A stretch of 64,000 bases of DNA, taken from positions 186,001-250,000 of the forward strand of contig JANRID010000040.1 in assembly GCA_033765305.1 (NCBI GenBank). The letters run 5' to 3'. The DNA comes from RDXT01 sp033765305. GTDB taxonomy: Bacteria > Bacteroidota > Bacteroidia > J057. The position numbers were made by a program, and so were the translations under genes. Shown here piece by piece: positions 8,576-18,631 of the stretch (position 1 is the stretch's first letter; every line of letters begins with the position of its first letter). The notes under the pieces were generated by a model that saw only the letters and a program-made list of their open reading frames with translations, was not told the DNA's origin and searched no databases.

Positions 8576-8661
8576 CGCTGTCAGAGCCGGCCGATCTCCT
8601 CCTCCGACAATCCGGTATACCGCCTTATTTTTTCAGCTGTTTCCCCTGCCTGCTTCATGAT
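8576..8661 (-). pseudogene. 3' tail fragment of another Rpn-family gene copy (upstream remnant)
   Basis: Bases 8576-8661 match 7609-7694, the 3' end of the intact Rpn gene, with one mismatch over 86 bases. On the minus strand they encode the tail MKQAGETAEKIRRYTGLSEE, ending in the same stop codon. It lies just upstream of the intact gene's start. The two 86-base copies form a direct repeat 967 bases apart, which could recombine to delete the intact gene. Confidence 0.88.
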
Positions 8662-8717
8662 CAAGAAGAGGGGACGGACCGCGGACAATTCGGCGCTGGA
8701 ATGCAATCACACGGGCT

Positions 8718-8748
8718 TTGCAGAAGTGTAAACCAATCTGTATGTTTG
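8718..8748 (+). promoter_or_regulatory. Bacteroidota-type promoter for the GH26-like gene
   Basis: TTG at 8718-8720, then 20 bases, then TATGTTTG at 8741-8748. This matches the -33 TTG / -7 TAnnTTTG consensus known for Bacteroidota primary sigma factors. It lies 53 bases upstream of the ATG at 8802. A small hairpin (AAAGGC 8749-8754, GCCTTT 8760-8765) would sit at the start of the 5' leader. Confidence 0.7.
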
Positions 8749-8801
8749 AAAGGCAAGCAGCCTTTCTTTCAGCCCTGTACCGCTAAGCCCTGCCAACGCC
8801 T

Positions 8802-11099
8802 ATGCATCCCCTGAAAGCCCTCCTCGCCTTCCTGCTCGTGCCTGCCTTCCTGACAAGCCTGCACGCTCAGGCTCAGCGGAACAACTACCAGGCCCGGCTG
8901 GAAATCGACGACGTCGTGCTGCACGGTGCCGGACAGAGTCCGGCGGCTTTCGAGCAGTATTTCGATTACATGCCGGCCGACCATAAGCCGGTCCTGTATA
9001 TGTACTACATTGCCCTGAAGGCTATCCGGGATGAGTTCTGGATAGAAGACCTGCGAAACCGGCTGGACCAATACCCGGATCACTTCATTGTCCCTCAGAT
9101 CGGGCTCTCCATGTCTGACGGAAATAATCCCAACAGCAACTATGAGGACGAAGTTGCCGCCGGGCTCTACAATACCCAGATCAGCCATTTGGTGCGCGGC
9201 CTTGAAAAACTGGGCCGCCCAGCCTATCTGCGCATCGGGTATGAGTTCAACGGCTCGGCCTGGAACGGGTATGGGCCGGCAACGTATGTGGCCGCTTTCC
9301 GCCGCATCACCGATTCCATCCGGCAAGCCAATCTGGAAGTGGCTACGGTTTGGTGCTCGGTCGTCGGCGGGGGAACAGACAGTGATTACCCAAGTTATTA
9401 TCCGGGAAACAGCTATGTCGATTGGTGGGCCATCGACCTGTTTTCCGTTACCGACTTTTCAGAAAACCTCACCAACAGCTTTCTGGCGGATGCACACAGC
9501 GCCAATAAGCCCGTGATGATTGGGGAGACGACTCCCCGGTTCATCGGAGCAGATGATTCTGCCGATTGGTACAGCTGGTTTACCCAGTATTATGCATTCA
9601 TCGAAAACAATCCGGGCATCAAGGCGACCTGCTACATCAACTGGAACTGGCCGGAATGGACCTCCTTCCCGCAGTGGAGCACCTGGGGCAATGCCGAGCT
9701 GGCTGCCAACGACTTCGTCCGGGTCAATTATGTCCACAGGCTACGCCAGAATGCCTATTTCGGTGCCACTTCGCACGAGGCATTCCGGCAGGCACTGCCC
9801 TACACAGATACCAGCCCGCCTGCGGGCGTGACCATCCAGCAAGCAGGATCAGGCGAACTGCCCATCCGGTTCCAGTGGAATCCGGTTACGGACAACAGCG
9901 GTGTCGTGTATGAGGTATATAAAAACGGATTGCCCTATGCGACAACCTATGAAGCATTTTTCACAGACTACGAATATGCCGCCGGGGATACGATACGTTA
10001 TGCCCTGAAAGCCATGGACTGGGCCGGGAATGCAAGCCCGGTGTCCAACGTGCTGAGCTATGCCCTCCGGGATACCATTCGCAAAACGGTCAATTCTACC
10101 TTCCAGGATGAATTGTTTCCGTGGAGTCTGGATACGTATTCAGGTGCTGCTTCCAGCTATCAGATTCCCGCCAGCGGCCCCCTGGCCATCGACATTGCCA
10201 ACTCCACGCTGGTCAACTGGCAGGTACAGCTGGTTCAGGTATTCAGCATGCTGAAGCAGAATACCTACTTCATTCGTGCGAGAATGGCCGCTTCTCCCGG
10301 CGGCCAGGCCGTGCTGACCATTCAGCAGGCCGAAGCCCCTTTTCAGCTGCCCGTATTTTTCTCCGTCTCCGCCGGACCCGCAGCTGCCAATTTCAGTACG
10401 AATCCGTACACGGCCCCGGAAGACGATGAAATGCGGGTGGGTGTATTTCTGGGCTCCTTAAGCTCCGGTACAGATGTCACCATAGAAGAACTGAGCCTGT
10501 TTGAAATCGACGGCCGGAGCGGAGTGGTGGACAACATCCCGCCGCAAGCCCATGCGGGAGCGGATATTCTCTACACGGACCTGAACCAGCCGCTGAACCT
10601 GAACGGCAGCGGCTCCTTGGATCCGGATGGCAGCATCAGCAGCTATTCCTGGGAACAGCTCAGCGGCACCCGGGTGCTTACCCTCCAGCAGCCCGCTTCG
10701 GCAAACGCTGCGGTATTGGATATCATTCCGGGCGAATATGTCTTCAGGCTGACCGCCGTCGACAACCAGGGCGCTGTCGGTATGGATGAGATCAACGTCG
10801 TCATCGACAGCAGCCTGGTGAGCATAGACCTCCCGGCCGACGCCCGCCCGTTGCGCATCTGGCCCAACCCTTCGACAGGTCTCATCGAGCTCGGCTTGCC
10901 CGGGCCGCTTCACTCCGGCCGACTGCTGCTGCAGGTGGTGGATGCCCAGGGCCGCACCGTTGCGAATCAGGCCACCGCAGGTATCCAGATCCGGAATGAT
11001 TCGATGATGCTCGACCTCCGGGACCTGCCGGCGGGGGCCTATTATATCCAGCTCTTGGTGGATGGAAAACGGTTTGCGGGGAAGATCCGGATGGAGTGA
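8802..11099 (+). CDS. Secreted GH26-like glycoside hydrolase with PKD and T9SS domains
   Basis: A 765-residue protein with signal peptide MHPLKALLAFLLVPAFLTSL (cleavage near HAQA). Residues about 35-320 look like a clan GH-A TIM barrel close to GH26: RIGYEFNGSAW carries the probable acid/base E148 and KPVMIGETTPR the probable nucleophile E242. A fibronectin-like segment (about 345-415) and a jelly-roll-like region (about 425-585) follow. Next comes a PKD-type domain (AGADILYTDLNQPLNLNGSG, about 590-675) and a type A T9SS sorting tail (IWPNPSTGLIEL ... LPAGAYYIQLL). GH26 enzymes mainly cleave beta-mannans or beta-1,3/1,4-glucans. It is probably displayed on or released from the cell surface. 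A consensus promoter precedes it. Confidence 0.82.
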   Translation: MHPLKALLAFLLVPAFLTSLHAQAQRNNYQARLEIDDVVLHGAGQSPAAFEQYFDYMPADHKPVLYMYYIALKAIRDEFWIEDLRNRLDQYPDHFIVPQIGLSMSDGNNPNSNYEDEVAAGLYNTQISHLVRGLEKLGRPAYLRIGYEFNGSAWNGYGPATYVAAFRRITDSIRQANLEVATVWCSVVGGGTDSDYPSYYPGNSYVDWWAIDLFSVTDFSENLTNSFLADAHSANKPVMIGETTPRFIGADDSADWYSWFTQYYAFIENNPGIKATCYINWNWPEWTSFPQWSTWGNAELAANDFVRVNYVHRLRQNAYFGATSHEAFRQALPYTDTSPPAGVTIQQAGSGELPIRFQWNPVTDNSGVVYEVYKNGLPYATTYEAFFTDYEYAAGDTIRYALKAMDWAGNASPVSNVLSYALRDTIRKTVNSTFQDELFPWSLDTYSGAASSYQIPASGPLAIDIANSTLVNWQVQLVQVFSMLKQNTYFIRARMAASPGGQAVLTIQQAEAPFQLPVFFSVSAGPAAANFSTNPYTAPEDDEMRVGVFLGSLSSGTDVTIEELSLFEIDGRSGVVDNIPPQAHAGADILYTDLNQPLNLNGSGSLDPDGSISSYSWEQLSGTRVLTLQQPASANAAVLDIIPGEYVFRLTAVDNQGAVGMDEINVVIDSSLVSIDLPADARPLRIWPNPSTGLIELGLPGPLHSGRLLLQVVDAQGRTVANQATAGIQIRNDSMMLDLRDLPAGAYYIQLLVDGKRFAGKIRME

Positions 11100-11488
11100 G
11101 GGAAGTGCGCGATGCCGATGGGGTGGCTGTGTCAGGCGCGGCGCAGTCAGCGGCTTGGATCGTCCGTACCTAGCCTAGGTTTGCTCCGCTTGCGAAGCTC
11201 AGCGCGAACCAGATGCAATGTAAGGCGAGCTGCCAGGCCGGACAAAGCCGGCAGGCGGATAGCGGATCTCAGTCTGGACAGCCGAGTCAGAACGGCATCA
11301 TCTGGCTGAACAGGATCACAGAAGCAGTCTGATTCACCTGCTGGATGACGGTCCGGATTTTTCGGCTCATAGACCGGGTATGCTGTTTCGTATGATGCAA
11401 TTCATAGAAATGTAATCAGGCATGGAAACATACGTATAACCAACCTGTTCTGGTTCAGATCTGCGTAAGCGGATCTTCGGGTAGGCCC
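11100..11488. other. Intergenic stretch between convergent genes, no gene seen
   Basis: The region separates the ends of the GH26-like gene and the altronate dehydratase gene. No coding frame is convincing. Only a short inverted repeat (GCCGG-ACAAA-GCCGGC, five paired bases) is seen, too weak to call a terminator. Confidence 0.5.
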
Positions 11489-13147
11489 TCACAGCGAAAC
11501 CCCCCGCTTCCAGGGAATGAAATCATCCTGGCCCAGGCGCACCGCCGCCGGCGTGAAGTCCCCGCCTGCCGTCCGGATCACCAGCTCCAGCAGCGCTTCG
11601 CCCGTTTCGGCCAGCGTCGCCTCGCCGCTGATCATGCCTCCGGCATCGAAGTCGATCAGGTCGGCCATGCGCCGCGCCAGGTCGCTGTTGGTGGATACCT
11701 TCAGCGTCGGCGCGACGGCGTTGCCCGTCGGCGTGCCCAGGCCGGTGGTGAACACGATCACATTCGCGCCGGAGCCGGCCATGCCGGTGGTAGCCTCCAC
11801 ATCGTTGCCGGGGGTGCAGAGCAGGTGCAGGCCGGGGCGCTGCGCCTGCTCGGTGTAGTCGAGCACGCCGGTAATGGGCGAGGTGCCGCCCTTGCGGGCT
11901 GCGCCCGCAGATTTCATCGCATCGGTGATCAGGCCGTCGCGGATATTGCCGGGGGAAGGGTTGGCATGAAAGCCGCTTCCGGCTGCCAGGGCCTGCCGGC
12001 CGTAGCGGTCCATGAGGTCCAGGAAACGCCGCGCATCCTCCGGATGCACGCAGCGCGCGGCCAGCCCGGCCTCCACGCCGTGCAGCTCCGGAAACTCCGC
12101 CAGCAGTGTCTGGCCGCCCAGGACGGCCAGCAGATCGGCGGCGTAGCCCAGCGCCGGATTGGCCGTGATGCCGGAGAAGCCATCCGAGCCGCCGCATTTG
12201 AGGCCGAGGGAAATGCCCGAGAGCGGCGCCGGTGCGCGCCGCCATTCATTGGCCTGCGCCAGCCCGGCGAAGGTCATTTTCACCGCATCGGCGATGAGCT
12301 GGCGCTCCGAGCGGCTCCGCTGCTGCTCCAGCCAGTACAGCGGCTTGTCGAAACCGGGGTCCAGCGCGTCGAGCGCCTCGCGCAGCAGCTCCTGCTGCGC
12401 ATGCTGGCAGCCCAGGCTCAGGATGGTGCCGCCCGCCACGTTCGGATGGGCCAGATAGGCCGCCAGCAGGCGGCAGAGCGCCGCCGAATCCTGCCGCGTG
12501 CCGCCGCAGCCGCCCTCATGCGTCAGAAAGCGGATGCCGTCCACGTGCGGGAAGACCCGCTCCGGCTGCGCAGAAGCGCCTTCGCGCAGAATATCGGCTT
12601 CCAGCAGCTCCTCTGCGCTGGCGCCTGCACGGCGCATCGCGATCAGCTGCTGCAGGTCCAGGCTGTAGGCCTTCGGCCGTCCAAAGCCGAGCGTTTCCTC
12701 CAGGTGGCTGCGCATCACCTGCAGGTTGCGGTTTTCGCAGAATACCAGCGGGATCACCAGCCATAGATTCTGCGTGCCGGTGCGCCCGTCGCGGCGGCGG
12801 TAGCCCATGAAGCTCCGCCCCGCAAAACGGCTGACATCCGGCGGGGCCCAGGCGGGCGCCGCCGGGAGGCGCTGCGGGTCGATGGGCTCGGCATAATGCT
12901 CGGTATTCTCCTGCGTGATGCGTGCGCCCGCCGGAATGGGCCGCGTAGCCCGCCCCACCGGCACGCCGTACATCCGCAGCAGATCGCCCGGCGCCAGATC
13001 GGCGGCGGCGAATTTATGCTTGCCCGGAATCCGCTCGCAGACCGTATAGGCCGTCTGCTCCAGCTGCGCGGTTTCTCCGGCTTCCAGATCCCGCAGCGCG
13101 ACGATCAGGTTGTCCTGCGGGTGAATATGCAGAATCTTGCGTTTCAT
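11489..13147 (-). CDS. uxaA: Altronate dehydratase family protein (full length, SAF domain included)
   Basis: The 552-residue product starts MKRKILHIHPQDNLIVALRD (ATG at 13147). Residues about 1-95 form an N-terminal SAF domain (AGETAQLEQTAYTVCERIPGKHKFA). The remainder is the UxaA/GarD dehydratase core with conserved blocks TGTQNLWLVIPLVFCENRN, THEGGCGGTRQD, LGLKCGGSDGFSGITANPALG, CTPGNDVEATTGMAGSGANVI and FTTGLGTPTGN. UxaA removes water from D-altronate to give 2-keto-3-deoxygluconate in galacturonate breakdown; related enzymes act on galactarate. Here uxaB/uxaC partners are absent; an SDR gene lies just upstream on the same strand (47 bases) and could be the matching oxidoreductase. Substrate is inferred from family only. 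Confidence 0.88.
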   Translation of the reverse strand: MKRKILHIHPQDNLIVALRDLEAGETAQLEQTAYTVCERIPGKHKFAAADLAPGDLLRMYGVPVGRATRPIPAGARITQENTEHYAEPIDPQRLPAAPAWAPPDVSRFAGRSFMGYRRRDGRTGTQNLWLVIPLVFCENRNLQVMRSHLEETLGFGRPKAYSLDLQQLIAMRRAGASAEELLEADILREGASAQPERVFPHVDGIRFLTHEGGCGGTRQDSAALCRLLAAYLAHPNVAGGTILSLGCQHAQQELLREALDALDPGFDKPLYWLEQQRSRSERQLIADAVKMTFAGLAQANEWRRAPAPLSGISLGLKCGGSDGFSGITANPALGYAADLLAVLGGQTLLAEFPELHGVEAGLAARCVHPEDARRFLDLMDRYGRQALAAGSGFHANPSPGNIRDGLITDAMKSAGAARKGGTSPITGVLDYTEQAQRPGLHLLCTPGNDVEATTGMAGSGANVIVFTTGLGTPTGNAVAPTLKVSTNSDLARRMADLIDFDAGGMISGEATLAETGEALLELVIRTAGGDFTPAAVRLGQDDFIPWKRGVSL

Positions 13148-13194
13148 GCCGGAAAATACAGCAATGCGCGCAGCAACGCAACTGCTTTCCGGGC

Positions 13195-14001
13195 TCAGCC
13201 TCGCCCCTGGAAGCCGTTCATCGTTTTGTACACCCCCAGCACGGTGCCTACAAACCAGTCGAAGGCGCGCAGGGGCAGCAGGCCCCGCACCAGCGGGAGC
13301 AGGTAGATGATGCCCGGCATGCGCACGAATACCCGGTTGCGCTGTACGCCGCGCAGGATGCGCCGTACGGCCTCCTCCGGCTCCAGGATGGGAATCACGG
13401 AGCGCACCCCGGCAAACATGCCGGTGTTGATGTAAAACGGCGTGACCGTCGTCACGCGCACGCCTGTGCGCAGGCGCTCCATTTCGAGCCGCAGCGAGTC
13501 CGACCAGCCGATGACGGCCCATTTGCTGGCGCAGTACACCGACATGCGCGGATTGGCCACCAGCCCGGCTGCAGAGGCGATGTTGACGATATGCCCGGTT
13601 CCGCGTCCGATCATGGCAGGCAGCAGCTCCAGCGTCAGGTGCATCAGCGCCGAGGCGTTGATGTCCATCGAGCGGCTGATGTCGGCATGGGTATGGGCCT
13701 GGAAGAGCTTGCCTGTGACGATGCCGGCATTGTTGATCAGGATGTCCACCGGCCCGATGTCCTGCAGCACGTGCTGGGCAGCGGTGATGAGCGCCGCTGT
13801 ATCCGACACATCCACCCGGTACCCGTGGGCCTGTCCGGGCAGGGCCGCAAATTCATCCAGGGTCTGCTGCAGCATCGGTTCCTGGATGTCCCAGACGATG
13901 AGATGCGCCGCGCCTTGTTCGAGGGCCCGTTTGCCCATCAGTTTTCCCATCCCGGACGCGCCGCCGGTGATGAGGACCGTCCGACCTTGAAAAGTGCTCA
14001 T
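13195..14001 (-). CDS. Short-chain dehydrogenase/reductase (SDR)
   Basis: A 268-residue classical SDR. It shows the nucleotide-binding TGGASGMG (12-19), NNAG (90-93), catalytic S143 (NIASAAG), Y156 and K160 (YCASK). The C-terminal part carries hydrophobic stretches (MPGIIYLLPLVRGLLPLRAFDWFVG) like those of membrane-associated SDR16C/retinol-dehydrogenase relatives. Start at 14001 (MSTFQGRTVLITGG) is the natural SDR start; a longer frame up to 14106 adds a poor-quality N-terminus. It is followed by the altronate dehydratase gene on the same strand, so a sugar-acid substrate is possible, but the C-terminal features fit a lipid or alcohol substrate better. Confidence 0.85.
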   Translation of the reverse strand: MSTFQGRTVLITGGASGMGKLMGKRALEQGAAHLIVWDIQEPMLQQTLDEFAALPGQAHGYRVDVSDTAALITAAQHVLQDIGPVDILINNAGIVTGKLFQAHTHADISRSMDINASALMHLTLELLPAMIGRGTGHIVNIASAAGLVANPRMSVYCASKWAVIGWSDSLRLEMERLRTGVRVTTVTPFYINTGMFAGVRSVIPILEPEEAVRRILRGVQRNRVFVRMPGIIYLLPLVRGLLPLRAFDWFVGTVLGVYKTMNGFQGRG

Positions 14002-14125
14002 AGGCTCCAGTACATAAGATTCGACATGAATGCGTATTGCCAATTGAACGGCAAAAAAACTGGAGGAGTAGCACAGCAAAAAGGAGCGGATGAACTTCAG
14101 ATGCAATGATCAAAGTCCTCGCAGG

Positions 14126-14536
14126 TCAGCTGATTTTCAGATCCATGATTTTTTCGCGGGTAAGGGGCTTGTTGAGAAAGCCATGTACGCCGTAGTGCCT
14201 TGCAGCATCCAGATCCCGCGGATTGCTGGAAGAAGTCAGCATGACAATTTTAACCTGATCCTTGCCTGAAAAATCCAGCTGGCTCCAGGCTTCCAGAAAT
14301 TCAAACCCGTCCATAATGGGCATATTGATATCCAGCAGGATCAGGTTGGGCTTGTGCGCATCGGGCGCTGCCTGGCGGGTCAGCTGCGAACGCAGGTACA
14401 GGAGCGCGTCTTCCCCATTGAGGGCGCTGTGGGTATGATCTGCGATGCGGCTCCTGACCAGCAGCAGATCGCTGAGAAATATGCTGGTATCGTCATCGTC
14501 TACGAGCAGCACGCAGAAGAAATGGGCAGATTCCAT
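14126..14536 (-). CDS. Single-domain response regulator (CheY-like receiver)
   Basis: A 136-residue receiver domain with no output domain. The acidic pocket is VLLVDDDDTS (D13-D16), the phospho-acceptor is D69 in NLILLDINMPIMDGFEF, the Thr/Ser switch is VMLTSSSNP, and the conserved Lys is in GFLNKPLTREK. Its start lies 12 bases after the stop of the histidine kinase gene, so the two are co-transcribed partners. Output is probably by protein-protein contact or phosphorelay to another protein. Confidence 0.93.
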   Translation of the reverse strand: MESAHFFCVLLVDDDDTSIFLSDLLLVRSRIADHTHSALNGEDALLYLRSQLTRQAAPDAHKPNLILLDINMPIMDGFEFLEAWSQLDFSGKDQVKIVMLTSSSNPRDLDAARHYGVHGFLNKPLTREKIMDLKIS

Positions 14537-14548
14537 AGGGTGGGCGTA

Positions 14549-15676
14549 TCAGTGTTGCTTGAATTGAATCCGGAAGGTGCTGCCCTCGCCAGGCGTACTT
14601 TCTACTCCGATGCTGCCTCCATTCCGCTCGACGAGGTCCTTGATGAAATAGAGCCCGATTCCGGAGCCCTCGACCTGGGTATTCAGCCGCTTGAATAGCC
14701 TGAACAGCTTGTCCCGGTGGCGTGCCAGGTCGATGCCGCATCCGTTGTCGCTGACTTCAAGGATCAGATCGCCGGCTTGATGGCGGGTTCTGATGCGGAT
14801 TTCAGGGCGCCGTTCTGCGGGCGTATACTTGACGGCATTGATAATCAGATTATACAGAATGCTCTTGAGGCCTGTGCGGGAATAATGCAGCACCGCTGCC
14901 TCCAGGTCCAGGTGAAACTGCGCCTGGCGCTGCGCAAACAGCTGCTCGTTTTCGGTCTGCACTTCCCGGATCAGCTCCTCGAATACCAGGTCTTCCAGGT
15001 CGTCGTAGGGGCTTTTCTGCATCTTGACTACTTCGGTCAGGGAGTTGATCGACTGCTGCACCCGGGCTGCGCAGCCTTGGATGCGCTGCACCAGCTCCGG
15101 GTCCGGAAGCTTGCCCTCGCCGATCTGTTCCTGAATCAGCCGCAGCAGGCCCTCCATGTTGCTGATGGGAGACTTCAGATCGTGCGAAGCCGCATATACG
15201 AAGGTGTCCAGATCCTGATTGACTTTGCGCAGGGCGCGGTTCGATGCCTCCAGCTCCCGGGTACGGGCGTCGATGATCGAAGTGAGCTGTGCGGGGGATT
15301 TCAGCGCCAGCGCCTGCGGCAGAACCCGCCAGAGGCCCAGTACCGCCACCCATGAGATAAGGGCCGTCAGAAACAGCATCAGCGCGCTGAGCCGGTATAC
15401 CGGAAACCAAAAAATCACGGCATCGATCAGATGGGTGCTGCCGCAGGCCAGAATGAACAGAATAAACAGCCAGAATATACGCACAAAGGGCAGATCGCTG
15501 CGGCTGCGGACAAACTGGTAGAGAACCACCGGAATCGCAAAATACGCCGAACCGATCAGGATGCTCGATATGATGTAGGTCCATCCGTGAAAAGGGGTCC
15601 AAATGCCGCAGTTCCATCGCGCAGGCCAGTACTCGACGCCCAGTATAAATGAAATGAACTCGAGCAGTTTTTCCAT
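14549..15676 (-). CDS. Histidine kinase with ethylene-receptor-like (ETR1-type) membrane sensor
   Basis: 375 residues from the ATG at 15676 (an in-frame ATG at 15751 would add 25). Three membrane helices lie at about 33-57, 65-91 and 96-118. They match the plant ETR1 ethylene-binding domain closely: SAYFAIP (Y45, I48, P49) corresponds to ETR1 Y32-I35-P36, and ACGSTHLID carries C78 and H82, corresponding to the copper ligands C65 and H69. The position of ETR1 D25 is S38 here. A coiled linker (IIDARTRELEASNRALRKVNQ) leads to the HisKA box with H165 (AASHDLKSP), then the ATP-binding N box (LYNLIINAVKY), G1 (DNGCGID) and G2 (GSGIGLYF). A receiver gene follows directly. The 240-base region upstream is AT-rich. 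Confidence 0.9.
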   Translation of the reverse strand: MEKLLEFISFILGVEYWPARWNCGIWTPFHGWTYIISSILIGSAYFAIPVVLYQFVRSRSDLPFVRIFWLFILFILACGSTHLIDAVIFWFPVYRLSALMLFLTALISWVAVLGLWRVLPQALALKSPAQLTSIIDARTRELEASNRALRKVNQDLDTFVYAASHDLKSPISNMEGLLRLIQEQIGEGKLPDPELVQRIQGCAARVQQSINSLTEVVKMQKSPYDDLEDLVFEELIREVQTENEQLFAQRQAQFHLDLEAAVLHYSRTGLKSILYNLIINAVKYTPAERRPEIRIRTRHQAGDLILEVSDNGCGIDLARHRDKLFRLFKRLNTQVEGSGIGLYFIKDLVERNGGSIGVESTPGEGSTFRIQFKQH

Positions 15677-15917
15677 AAGCACACGTTTCAGGGCTGCCCT
15701 CCAGATACTGAATATGATGTCTAAGATTATAAAAAAAATGAAATCAAACAAATATCCAATGCTGTAATATATATAATGAAAGACTGTTTATTCAATCAAA
15801 GATAAATTGAAATGCACAACAGACTGACCGAAAGTGATTTGCACACGGAAATCTGCTGCGGATTCAGTACATGTTTCAGGTCAGTCTCTACCTGGCGTGC
15901 CGGATGAATCGCATGCG

Positions 15918-16427
15918 TCAGGGTGCAGGAAACAGGTTCCTGGAGGCCTGGCTGTATCCGGACCGGGTTGTGCAGGAGAGGTGATACCGCCCTGCAAGGA
16001 GTACTTCAGTTCCGCTTGTCTGGCTGGCCGGATCGTCCCAGCGCCAGCGCAGCTCGGATGCGCTGGCCCCCGGTTCGGGCTGCAAGCCGCGGGATGACGC
16101 CCGCCGTACAAAGTCCCGCAGTGCAGCGCTGTCTGCCGCATAGTCCGACAGGCTGACGGAACGCGGAGTACAGTCCGGCAGCCAGTCCCGGACCTCAACC
16201 CACGAAAAGGAAGCTTCTGCGGTGGTAAAGCGCTGCGCATGGACCACCTCCCGGCTGCATCCGGAACAAACTGCCGGCAGGCGCGCCAGCAGCGCCTCGG
16301 GCGCCTCCGGGATAGTATCGCCCCGCGCATAGCGCGCGTTCAGCAGCGCCAGAAAGGCTGCTTCAGGCGGAAGCTGGCTGCAGCCCGCCGCCAATGCCAG
16401 CAGACAGGCTGCCAGCCGAAGGCTCAT
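15918..16427 (-). CDS. Hypothetical lipoprotein
   Basis: A 169-residue product starts MSLRLAACLLALAAGCSQLPPEA; the lipobox LAAGC predicts lipid attachment at Cys16. The rest shows several Cys (VCSGCSRE, DWLPDCTPR, YHLSCTT) and no family I recognise. Its ATG overlaps the stop of the LolA-like gene by four bases (ATGA), so the two are translationally coupled. This suggests it acts with the lipoprotein-sorting or envelope function of its neighbour, an inference from position only. Confidence 0.72.
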   Translation of the reverse strand: MSLRLAACLLALAAGCSQLPPEAAFLALLNARYARGDTIPEAPEALLARLPAVCSGCSREVVHAQRFTTAEASFSWVEVRDWLPDCTPRSVSLSDYAADSAALRDFVRRASSRGLQPEPGASASELRWRWDDPASQTSGTEVLLAGRYHLSCTTRSGYSQASRNLFPAP

Positions 16428-17083
16428 CGTTCGTCGTACACCTTCAGCCCCGGCACCTTGGCAGGATTGAAGGAGAAATCCCCGTCGCCCAGGCCCTGGT
16501 TGGTGCGCACCTCGAAAAACTCGTAGGTCGTGGAGGTCTGGCGGCGGTCGGTAAGGGTGATTTTTTCGAGCAGGTTCGTCTGCTGGTTGATCCACAGCCG
16601 GGCTTGGTTGTACTCCACCTTCGGATCGGCCAGGGCAATGTACACCTTGTGGCAGGCTACGCCATGCAGCGTTTCGGCGCCCTCGTAGCGGGGCTTGCCG
16701 TTGGCTTTGTAAATGGTGAACACCGACTCCAGGCTCACCGCTTCGCGCGGGTCGTAGGCCGTGATATTCACCTCCTTATCCTTTTTCAGATACACCCACT
16801 GGGTAATCTTGTTGCAGTAAATTTCCTGGTCGTCCAGCATCAGGACATACATGCCCCGCTTGTATTTGAGCTTTCCGGTCTTGCTCGGCGCTTTCTGGGC
16901 GGAGGCGGGATTGTCGACCGTGTACTTGACGGTCGCAGCAAAATCCCCCAGCGATTCGAGCTTGCTTTTGGACGCATTCAGGACATTCGTGGCCTTGGTA
17001 TCCTGGGCGGCGGCGGAAAGCATCGATCCTGTGAGCAGCAGGACCCATCCGAGACGGATCAGAGAAGGGAAGGAGAGATACAT
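16424..17083 (-). CDS. LolA-like outer-membrane lipoprotein carrier protein
   Basis: 219 residues with signal peptide (MYLSFPSLIRLGWVLLLTGS, cleavage near SAAAQ). The body reads as a LolA/LolB-type half-barrel: an N-terminal helix (ATNVLNASKSKLESLGDFAATVKY), strands KTGKLKYKRGMYVLMLDDQEIYCNK and TQWVYLKKDKEVNITAYDP, and the late LWINQQTNLLEKITLTDRR. Family members bind lipoprotein acyl chains in the periplasm and carry them to the outer membrane. I chose the ATG at 17083 for the signal peptide. The following gene encodes a lipoprotein and overlaps by four bases. Confidence 0.82.
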   Translation of the reverse strand: MYLSFPSLIRLGWVLLLTGSMLSAAAQDTKATNVLNASKSKLESLGDFAATVKYTVDNPASAQKAPSKTGKLKYKRGMYVLMLDDQEIYCNKITQWVYLKKDKEVNITAYDPREAVSLESVFTIYKANGKPRYEGAETLHGVACHKVYIALADPKVEYNQARLWINQQTNLLEKITLTDRRQTSTTYEFFEVRTNQGLGDGDFSFNPAKVPGLKVYDER

Positions 17084-17197
17084 GTCGGAAAAGACTTGTT
17101 GGAAAACCGGGTGCAAATATAGCAGATCCCGATCTTGTGCGCCATTACACAACGGTGATCCGCTCCGAAAATTGCACAAACGGATGCACCCCCGGGA

Positions 17198-18586
<1,389 letters not shown>

Positions 18587-18631
18587 AACGCGGGAGTCTG
18601 GGGCCGGAGGATAAGGAAGCAGGAGGCCGGA

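Noticed and set aside
8341..8661. Possible insertion sequence with terminal repeats around the Rpn gene
   Set aside because: The repeats are direct, correspond to coding parts of the same gene, and there are no terminal inverted repeats or target-site duplications; gene duplication and deletion explain them better.
7609..8661. CRISPR-like direct repeats
   Set aside because: Only two copies of an 86-base repeat, 967 bases apart, with a gene between; no short regular spacers.
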